Shown here: one piece after another, positions 1 through 6,238 of the stretch
Layout of the letters: the number at the start of each line of letters is the position of its first letter
Position numbering within the stretch: the first letter of the stretch is position 1
Assembly: GCF_000379105.1 (NCBI RefSeq)
Contig: NZ_KB900609.1
Coordinates: 6,715,605 to 6,779,604, forward strand
Source of the DNA: Methylobacterium sp. WSM2598
GTDB lineage: Bacteria > Pseudomonadota > Alphaproteobacteria > Rhizobiales > Beijerinckiaceae
Direction of reading: 5' to 3'
Length of the DNA: 64,000 nucleotides
Notes under the pieces: generated by a model
What the model was told of the DNA's origin: nothing
The model's database searches: none
Seen by the model: the letters and a program-made list of their open reading frames with translations, nothing else
Position numbers and translations under genes: made by a program

Positions 1-1122
1 GGGAAGGGCCGGGCGGGCCAGGGGTCTCGGTGAAGATCCTGCTCAGGAAGAGCAGTCGAAGTGTAGGCCCGCCGGGCGGTGGCCAGAATAGCACTTAGGG
101 ACCAAGCTCAGCAGGACCCAAGCTCGGCAGTCCCGCGGCACGACCCCGGCCAAACCGAAAGAGAGGCCCGCCGCGGGCGGGCCGGGCGGGCCGGGGAGTG
201 TGCGATTGGGTCCGCACCAGAGAACCACGCCCGCCGTTCCGGCGCATTCACTTGAGCTAGTCTCCGCCGTCTCCCCGTTCCTCAGGCTGAGCACCGCCGA
301 TGCGGTGCGGCCGGCCTGCCGGCCGCGGCGCCGTCCCGGCAGTCGCGGGCGCCCCCCTCTCCGCGACCTTCGGGAGCCGAGTGACTGGCGGAAAGGCCGA
401 ATCTCTCGCCCATGGACAAGCAGCCCCCCGCGCCCGCCCCCGAAACCGGAGGCGGGCGAGCCGGCCAGGATCCTCGATCGTCCGGCGCAGCCTGAGCTTT
501 CCTCAGGCCTTGCCGCGCCGCACGGTCCTCCACCCGCCGATCGGCGGCGTGGACGGCCCCGCCAACAGCTGCCTGAACGCGGGGGCCGCCACGGGCTGCG
601 GCGCGGGATCGCCGGCGCCCGCCCCGTCGAGCTCCGGGCCTCCGGGATGCGCTGGCGCGAGGTGCGCACGCGCTGTGCCGATCGGGCCGCGGCATGTGCT
701 GCAGCGCACACGGCGCGCGACCGCGATGCAACACGTTGCGCTGCCGGTTCGTTGCGGAGGCATGTCCAGTCTGCACACGCGTTCCGCCGCCCGTCTTCCC
801 ACCCCCGACACGGCCCGTCCGCCGCTGGTCCCCGCGGAGATCTCCGCGCGCTACGCTGCGGTGATGGCCAGGATCCCGCGCGTGCGCATCGATCCCGGCA
901 CCCGCAGGTCGACCGAGTCGCTTCCGGCCGTCAGCTCGTTCTACGGCTGAGCGCCCGATGCGCGAACGCCCGGCGGGTGTCGCGCCGATCCGCGCGAACC
1001 TCCCGGCCCCCGCCCCGCGGAGGCGGCGGGCATCCAGAGCCGCCAGTACATGGACGCATCCCTGAACATGAGACAGATCAATTCTCTTGCTCGTGGGATG
1101 TCCAGGTGCACAGAACTCCGTC
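1..1122. other. Region without a confident gene
   Basis: Very GC-rich DNA. Several long open frames overlap on both strands, which is expected by chance at this GC, and none shows a recognisable domain or consistent protein character. The only weak candidate is a 62-codon frame at 762-950 (+), starting just after a GGAGG, but with only one base between that motif and the ATG. Bases 1-30 and 165-200 share runs of GGGCCGGGCGGGCC. I see no transposase remnant. Confidence 0.5.
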
Positions 1123-1332
1123 ATGTGCTGCAAATATGGTCATTCCACTTCGACCGTCGGCGCTCCAGCCGAGCTCTCAATCGAAGATCTGCTCACGAAG
1201 CAGCATGACGCGGACGAAAATCTCGGCGCGTTCATCGAAGCCGGTCTGAACGATCTCAGTCCCGGGAAGTCGCTGACTGTCGGAGACAGGAAGCTCGACC
1301 TCGCAGCACCCGGTTTTTTCACGATTCGTTGA
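1123..1332 (+). CDS. Small hypothetical protein (69 aa)
   Basis: Unrecognised short protein. I chose the ATG at 1123; an in-frame TTG lies upstream at 1087. The C-terminal half (SIEDLLTKQHDADENLGAFI, then a segment ending GFFTIR) is compositionally ordinary and amphipathic, unlike the Arg/Pro/Gly-rich nonsense of neighbouring frames, and the local DNA is less GC-rich. There is no signal peptide or membrane segment. It sits alone, 92 bases before the next small ORF on the same strand. It could be a real accessory gene or a remnant; no function is proposed. Confidence 0.35.
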   Translation: MCCKYGHSTSTVGAPAELSIEDLLTKQHDADENLGAFIEAGLNDLSPGKSLTVGDRKLDLAAPGFFTIR

Positions 1333-1424
1333 CGAATTGCAGATCGTCTCCTTCGGCGTCCGAGTAGGGTCGGCCCGTCAGCACCGATCGATGCGAGGTG
1401 CTGCCCAGGATGGAGGAGGTCCAC

Positions 1425-1625
1425 GTGACTCAGTGGCCGACCCAACCCGTTCGACCACAAGCGCCCGAGGCAGCCCCGCGCCGCCCGAGGGTCGTGCCGT
1501 TCGATCCCTACTTTCCTCGCGCGCCGCGCCGCGATCGCGCGGCCGATCCGGATCGGGCCGAGGCGACGCCGCAGGGTGAGCCCGAGGTCAGGTACGATCC
1601 GCACTTCCCGGCGCCCACGCGGTGA
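1425..1625 (+). CDS. Small Pro/Arg-rich hypothetical protein (66 aa)
   Basis: The GTG at 1425 is preceded five bases upstream by a strong ribosome-binding sequence (GGAGGAGG, 1412-1419), which decides the start against an upstream in-frame GTG at 1398. The protein contains two copies of a short motif, FDPYFPRAPR near the middle and YDPHFPAPTR at the C terminus, separated by an acidic/basic linker. This suggests a duplicated aromatic-proline peptide. It has no signal peptide or transmembrane segment and no recognised family. It lies convergent with the RTX gene. Confidence 0.5.
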   Translation: MTQWPTQPVRPQAPEAAPRRPRVVPFDPYFPRAPRRDRAADPDRAEATPQGEPEVRYDPHFPAPTR

Positions 1626-1776
1626 TGTGCCGGGTCCTGGGCGGGGGCGCGGCGCGCCGTCGACCGCCCGGGCCGGGCCGGCACGCAGGGGGGATGATCC
1701 GTCGAGCCGCGGCGCAGCGGCCCGCCCCCGCACGCGCACGCCACCGCCCGGGCGCCGTGCGCGTGGCCGAGAGCGC

Positions 1777-2739
1777 TCAGGCGGTCATCGAGCTCGGCGC
1801 CTGAACGAGAACATTGTTCAGGTTCGTATTGTACGACACGCCGTACAGCTCGACCGAGCCGCCGAGAACATGGCCGCTGTCGTAGAAATTCAGCTGCAGA
1901 AATCCGTCAGAGGCTCTGGATTTCTCGGCCGTGGTCCCGGCGATCAGCGCGATCTTGTCGCCCTGGCCGACGGAGAAGTCCCGGACCACGTCGGTGCCGT
2001 CGTTGGCACCGAACACGAAGGAATCGGCACCGAGCCCACCCGACAGGGTGTCGTTCCCGACGCCGCCGATCAGAGTGTCGGCGCCGTAGCCGCCGGCGAT
2101 CGAGTCGTCCCCGGCATCACCGAACAGCCGAACGGACGACGCGTCGGTGGTGTAGGTGATCAGGTCGTTCCCGCTGCCGCCGTGAACCGTGTCCATCCCC
2201 TCGCCGCCGCTCCCACGGATCGTGTCATTGCCCGATCCGCCGTCGATCGCGTCGTTCCCCTTGCCGCCGCGGATGTAGTCGTCGCCGCCCTCCCCGAAGA
2301 TCGTGTCGTTGCCCGAGCCGCCGGTGATCGTGTCGTTGCCGCCGTCGGCCGCTCCGTCGCCCGCGTCGCCGTAGAGCAGGGAACCGGTGGTGTCGTAGGC
2401 CCAGTAGATGACGTCGCTTCCGCCGCCGCCGTAGACGGTGTCGCGGCCGGTCGCGAGATCGGCATTGCCCCCGCTCGCGATGACGTCGTCACCGCCGCCG
2501 CCGTCGATCAGGTCGTTACCGTAGCCGCCCGCGATCTGGTCGTTGCCGGATCCGCTCAAGATGGTATCCGCACCGGTGCTGCCGTACAGCGAATCGTTGC
2601 CAGTCGAGCTCTGAAACTGGAAATTGACCGGGACGGTCGTTCCGGACAGATCATACTTGTAAGGGTTGGCGTCGGGCACATTTTGGGCGTCGTCGACCAC
2701 AGTATATGTATTCGTTGCCGAATCGTAGCTGACGGACAT
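1777..2739 (-). CDS. RTX (haemolysin-type) calcium-binding protein
   Basis: A 320-residue protein dominated by tandem Ca2+-binding nonapeptides of the GGxGxDxUx type from about residue 45 to 245, for example GGGGDDVIAS, GGSGNDTIFG, GGVGNDTLSG. These fold into parallel beta-rolls on export into calcium-containing medium. The C-terminal 70 residues (DSFVFG then DVVRDFSVGQGDKIAL) match the usual RTX end domain, which carries an uncleaved type I secretion signal. There is no N-terminal signal peptide, as expected. No catalytic domain is present, so it may be a surface or matrix protein. No type I ABC/MFP transporter is encoded nearby, so export would rely on a system elsewhere. A CTGGTT/AACCAG inverted repeat lies just upstream (2761-2778). 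Confidence 0.9.
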   Translation of the reverse strand: MSVSYDSATNTYTVVDDAQNVPDANPYKYDLSGTTVPVNFQFQSSTGNDSLYGSTGADTILSGSGNDQIAGGYGNDLIDGGGGDDVIASGGNADLATGRDTVYGGGGSDVIYWAYDTTGSLLYGDAGDGAADGGNDTITGGSGNDTIFGEGGDDYIRGGKGNDAIDGGSGNDTIRGSGGEGMDTVHGGSGNDLITYTTDASSVRLFGDAGDDSIAGGYGADTLIGGVGNDTLSGGLGADSFVFGANDGTDVVRDFSVGQGDKIALIAGTTAEKSRASDGFLQLNFYDSGHVLGGSVELYGVSYNTNLNNVLVQAPSSMTA

Positions 2740-3118
2740 CGGTCTCTCCCCGGAGCTTGACTGGTTATGTCAAACCAGATGAGATTGATAGTGCATCGAG
2801 GCTAGGAACGGGGATGGCCCGGATCTGCGACAAACCGACATAATCTATTTGCGTGAGGCAGATCCGAGAATGCTCAGGCGAGCGAACAGCGCCTGCATTG
2901 CGCGACGAAGGCTCGAGACGTGACATGCCCGGCGCGCGGCGTCGCGGCGGCAACCGTCCGACGACGTGGATGCCGGTTCCTCGCAGACGATGCGGCACCA
3001 TCAACGACCGAGAGCAGCGTCCGAGTTCAGCGTGATCGGGCGCTGCTCTCGTCGTGATCGCCTGCGAGCCGGCCCGCCGGCGGGCCGGCGCGCCCGCGGC
3101 CCGCACCGGTGACGCCCC
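2740..3118. promoter_or_regulatory. Intergenic upstream of the RTX gene
   Basis: Non-coding stretch holding the probable promoter of the minus-strand RTX gene. It includes an inverted repeat CTGGTT-ATGTCA-AACCAG at 2761-2778, 21 bases upstream of the start codon, a plausible operator. Near 3071-3092 a perfect 22-base palindrome (GCCGGCCCGCC and its complement) could act as a hairpin at the 3' end of the neighbouring minus-strand gene. I see no gene here. Confidence 0.4.
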
Positions 3119-3481
3119 TCAGCGCGGTCGCGTTCCGGGCCGCCACGCGCAGACGCGGGCGCGGTCGTTGACCCAGCAGCCGCCCTGGCGCACCACGTTG
3201 CCCAGCGGGTCGTGGGCGTGCGGGGCGCGCTCGACGCCGTTCCAGAAGGCCTCGGCCCGCCCGGTCCGACCGTCGGTGCTGACGATGGCGAAGGCCTCGC
3301 CGGGCTGCTCGGCCCCGGTCTGGAACGAGCCGCCCGGAAACACGATCATGCGGCAGAAGCCGTCCTTGACGGTGCGGCCGTTCACCTGGATCAGGCACTC
3401 GCCGTCGATCGTCGCGACGCAGAAAGCCGGCGAGGCGGCGAGCGCGAGCAGGACCGTGGCGGACAGGGTCGCGCGGATCAC
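3119..3481 (-). CDS. Secreted hypothetical protein (120 aa)
   Basis: The N terminus is a clear Sec signal peptide (MIRATLSATVLLALAASPAF, cleavage probably soon after the Ala/Cys-containing end of this stretch). It is followed by a roughly 95-residue mature domain with four cysteines (in DGECLIQV, DGFCRMI, GGCWVND and RVCAW). These could form two disulfides in the periplasm. A conserved-looking Trp/Asn-rich centre (AEAFWNGVERAPHAHDPLGN) suggests a small folded domain. Not a family I recognise. It appears monocistronic, between the RTX gene and a repeat-rich intergenic region. Confidence 0.72.
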   Translation of the reverse strand: MIRATLSATVLLALAASPAFCVATIDGECLIQVNGRTVKDGFCRMIVFPGGSFQTGAEQPGEAFAIVSTDGRTGRAEAFWNGVERAPHAHDPLGNVVRQGGCWVNDRARVCAWRPGTRPR

Positions 3482-3817
3482 GCCGAGCGCTCCGAACGCG
3501 AGGGAGGCCGCCGGGACGGCGCGGGCACCGTCGCGGCGCTCGGGTTACCCGGCATGCGGCCTCTTGGGGCCGGTCCCGCCGGACACGGCGTCCAGATCGC
3601 GGTCGGGGAGCGCATCGCGGTCCCCCGCCTCCGGGGCGGGTCCCCCGCCCGACGCGCCAGCCCCGGCATCCTTGGATGGCTCCTCGTGCTGGTCTTCTGG
3701 ATCCGGCACCGACCTCTCCCGTGGCGGCTCGACGTGGGCAACCGGCGCCCTGGCCCGGGGCGCCCGGTCCGCCGATCATGCGCGCAATCGGTTGAAGGAT
3801 TCTATTCCCCATCCGCT
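3482..3817. other. Intergenic, no gene seen
   Basis: GC-rich DNA upstream of the secreted protein gene (minus strand) and ahead of the repeat element at 3818. It must hold the promoter of the minus-strand gene, but no convincing -35/-10 pair is visible. Overlapping open frames here look like composition artefacts. Confidence 0.4.
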
Positions 3818-3993
3818 GTCCGGACGATCACGTCCGGGTATGACGAGCCCGCGCGGCGCCTGAGCGAGGCTGACATCCGCATTGCGAAGCCATCAACCGG
3901 ATGTCGGATGACACGCCCGCGCGGCGCCTGAGCGAAGCCGACATCCGCATTGCCGAAATGGGAGATGGCGACGCAATCCGTCGGATGTCGGAT
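3818..3993 (+). repeat. Modular extragenic repeat, family 1, locus A (two tandem units)
   Basis: Starts with the palindromic hairpin CCGGACGATCACGTCCGG (3820-3837). Two tandem units follow, each built from the linker GCGCGGCGCCTGAGCGAAGC (first copy has one change) and a hairpin with arms CGACATCCG and CGGATGTCG. The second unit (3910-3992) contains the full internal loop with CCGAAATGGGAGA; the first unit has a shortened loop. It lies between a leftward gene and a rightward membrane-protein gene. Related copies are at 13120, 17011, 18688, 21302, 40163, 54555 and 60632. Confidence 0.92.
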
Positions 3994-4103
3994 CGGACGG
4001 CGCTGCGGGCGGGTCCGGGCCCCGGACGGGATGAGGCGCCGGGATCCTCGGGGCGAGCGGAACGTTGGTCGCGTCTCCGAACTCCGTCCAGGAGACCAAG
4101 CCG

Positions 4104-4412
4104 GTGTCCTCGCCCGTCGTGCTCGCCCTCGTCGCGGTCCCGGTCTTCGTCGTCGGCCTGCTCGTCATCAAGTGGCTTGAGCCGTGGGCCGATCTGGTGA
4201 GCGGCGTGCTGAGCGTCGCCGCGCTCGCCCTCTGCATCTACGTCGCGGCGCTGTCCGCGAGTTCGACCGGGCAGCGCCGCGCCGTGATGGCGGGCGGTCC
4301 GCAGACCTTCGTCATGCCGGCCGCGCATCGCGCCGACCGCGCCCAGGGCGCGCTCGGCGCCCCGGCGCGCGTCGCGGGAACGCCCGACCAAGCGCCGCGG
4401 GCGCCCCGATAG
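4104..4412 (+). CDS. Small inner-membrane hypothetical protein (102 aa)
   Basis: The GTG at 4104 follows an AGGAG at 4090-4094 with nine-base spacing and is preferred to an upstream TTG at 4065. The protein has two predicted transmembrane helices: about residues 4-21 (VVLALVAVPVFVVGLLVI) and about 30-49 (LVSGVLSVAALALCIYVAAL). A basic, Ala/Pro-rich cytoplasmic tail of about 50 residues follows. No family recognised. It directly follows a family 1 repeat locus. Confidence 0.62.
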   Translation: MSSPVVLALVAVPVFVVGLLVIKWLEPWADLVSGVLSVAALALCIYVAALSASSTGQRRAVMAGGPQTFVMPAAHRADRAQGALGAPARVAGTPDQAPRAPR

Positions 4413-4511
4413 CCGGACGGGCGTCGCCGAGACCGGGAGGGGCGAGCCTCGGCCCCGGCCCGAGATCCCGCGAGGCGCCCGCGTGCCGCGGCGGACGCCC
4501 GCCGGCCCCGC

Positions 4512-5092
4512 GTGAACGGTCCGGCGGCCGGGCCCGTTGGCCCGCCACGAACGCACCGGACCGAACGTGGAGCGGATGGAACGACCCATCACGCTTGGCT
4601 GGAGCGCCCTTGGCTGGAGCGCCCTTGGCTGGAGCGCCCTTGGCTGGAACACACTTGGCTGGCAGGCACCGTGGCCGCCGCATTCGCGCTCGCCCCCGTC
4701 GCCGCGGATGCGCGCGGCGGCGCCGGTCTCGGCGGCGGGTTCCGGGGACCGGGATCGGCACCGGCGGGCTCGGCTCGGGCGGAGCGCGCATCGGCGCTCG
4801 GGGACCCGCCCTCGGCGCGGCCGGCATCGCCGCGGGCGCGAATCGCGGGATCGTGGTCGGGCGCGGCTTCAACGGCCGCGAGGGCCAGGCGGGCGGCTTC
4901 GGCCGCCATCGCGGCTTCGGCCGCCGTCGCGGCTGCGGCCGGGCCGTCGGCTCCGGCGCCCTGGGCCTCGGGCTCGCGACCGGCGACGCCCTCGGCGCGC
5001 CCTCCGGCAGCATGGACGATTGCGCGGACCGCCTGAGCGAGGGCCTGCCCCTGCCGGCCTGTTGCAGCGATGCCTACGGCGCCACCTCCTGA
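4512..5092 (+). pseudogene. Gly/Arg-rich secreted protein, apparently frameshifted
   Basis: Two reading frames make sense only when joined. In the first, a 15-bp tandem repeat region is followed by a signal-peptide-like stretch (LAGTVAAAFALAPVAADARG) and GAGLGGGFRG. In the second, from about 4740 onwards, the sequence continues as a Gly-rich protein (GLGSGGARIGARGPALGAAG, RGIVVGRGFNGREG) and ends in a Cys-containing tail, LPACCSDAYGATS, with a stop at 5092. A single indel near 4735-4750 would reconnect them. This resembles small glycine-rich exported proteins common in Methylobacterium, whose function is unknown. It could be a decayed gene or a sequencing error. The true start is uncertain because the repeat region is open in all three frames. 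Confidence 0.5.
4594..4668 (+). repeat. 15-bp tandem repeat, five units
   Basis: Unit CTTGGCTGGAGCGCC. Three identical copies (4594-4638), then two diverging copies (4639-4653 and 4654-4668). The period is a multiple of three, so each frame gives a repeated pentapeptide (for example WLERP). It lies at the 5' end of the broken Gly-rich gene and is prone to slippage. Confidence 0.95.
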
Positions 5093-5314
5093 GCCGCCCT
5101 CGGGACCGCCCCCGCATCGTGACGCCCTGGCGCGGGGTCGGACCGGCGCCCTGCCGGCCGCCCGGCGGCTCCCCGCCGCCGAGGGGCCGCAGGGCCCGCG
5201 CGAATCGCTGAGCGAGGTCCAGGCCGCCGCTCCGCCGCGCCTCGCGGCGAGCGGAGCGGTCGAGGCCGACGGCGCGACCCGCACCCTGGCCTGGAGCGGC
5301 GCTCCGGCGCCGCG

Positions 5315-5605
5315 CTACTTCCCGAAGCCGTTGGCGTTCGGCGGACCCTGCATCCGGCCGCCCGGCTGGACCTCCCGGCCGGGCGCCGCGCCCGAGGCGC
5401 CGGGACGCGTCGAGCCGGTCGCGTCGGTCTGGCCGTTGAAGCCCGCCGCGTTGGGCGGCCCCTGCATGCGCCCGCTCGGCTGGACCTCCCGGCCGGGCGC
5501 CGCGCCGGAGGCGCCCGGACCCGAGCCCTCGGCGGCGAGCGTCGCCGTGCCGACCAGGAGCGTTCCGACCAGGGCCGCCGCGGCCCCCATCGTTGCCGTT
5601 CTCAT
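5315..5605 (-). CDS. Secreted protein with two 30-residue repeats (96 aa)
   Basis: The start at 5605 gives a signal peptide (MGAAAALVGTLLVGTATLAA) followed by a low-complexity mature region. That region is made of two nearly identical repeats: GPGASGAAPGREVQPSGRMQ then GPPNAAGFNG, and RPGASGAAPGREVQPGGRMQ then GPPNANGFGK. The codon-level similarity indicates a recent internal duplication. It is probably periplasmic or cell-surface and intrinsically disordered. Longer upstream open frame on the same strand is Arg-rich and implausible. No known family. Confidence 0.75.
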   Translation of the reverse strand: MRTATMGAAAALVGTLLVGTATLAAEGSGPGASGAAPGREVQPSGRMQGPPNAAGFNGQTDATGSTRPGASGAAPGREVQPGGRMQGPPNANGFGK

Positions 5606-5833
5606 GCGCCGTCTCCTCCACCGCATCTCGCGCCACCGGTGGCGGTGGCGTGGGGCAACGCCCGGGGGGGCGGTCCGTTCGCCCAGGCCTGACCGGGGTC
5701 CGGCCGCGACACCCTGCGCCAGCCCGCGACCGCGCACGAAGCCGCCGCTGCGGCGTTGATGCCGGGTCCGGCCGGCGCCTCGCCCGAGACGCCGGGCCGG
5801 AGCTCTCAGACCAGATCCCGGGTGGAACCGCCG

Positions 5834-6109
5834 ATGGCCAGCAGCACCGATCCTCTCTCCGACCGCGCCCTCTCGATCCTCGCCTTCGCCGCCTATCACC
5901 ACCTGGCGACGGGCCAGCCCATCCGGGCGGTCGTGCGCCGGGACGGGTCCGGCCACCGGGCCGACCCGGACGGGGCCGCCGAGATCGAGGCGCGCGGCCT
6001 CGCGTCCCTCAGCGCGGACGAGATCACCTTCACGCCCGACGGCGTCGCCCGCGTCGAGACCGCCGTCGCGGCCATGCGTGCGGCCATGCGTCAGGCCGCC
6101 CGCTCCTGA
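5834..6109 (+). CDS. Small hypothetical protein (91 aa)
   Basis: The ATG at 5834 is chosen because the upstream in-frame segment is Pro/Arg-rich and the protein proper begins MASSTDPLSDRALSILAFAA. It is a soluble, Ala-rich alpha/beta protein (AAYHHLATGQPIRAVVRRDG, then LSADEITFTPDGVARVETAV) with no signal peptide or membrane helix. The pattern of a helical first half followed by a short beta hairpin and a C-terminal helix suggests a small winged-helix-like fold, but that is speculation. It lies immediately upstream of the glycosyltransferase on the same strand (129-base gap). Confidence 0.68.
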   Translation: MASSTDPLSDRALSILAFAAYHHLATGQPIRAVVRRDGSGHRADPDGAAEIEARGLASLSADEITFTPDGVARVETAVAAMRAAMRQAARS

Positions 6110-6238
6110 CCCCCCGAGAGGCTCCGCCCGGGGCCTCGCGCGCGGACCGCCTCGGCGCGCTTACCCATCGAGAGATGACTATTGAATCGCCGCGCGCGGG
6201 TGGTCTACTCGACACGCTTGCCGCGGGGCCGTGATTTG

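Noticed and set aside
200..1133. Long overlapping open frames on both strands at the left end
   Set aside because: Arg/Pro/Gly/Ala-rich in every frame, no domain, no ribosome site with good spacing; expected from the very high GC.
3841..3993. Repeat family 1 read as coding (RRLSEADIRIAEMGEGEAIN in one frame)
   Set aside because: The same peptide appears only because the DNA repeat recurs. It has no start or ribosome site, lies in both orientations, and the stem covaries as nucleic acid.
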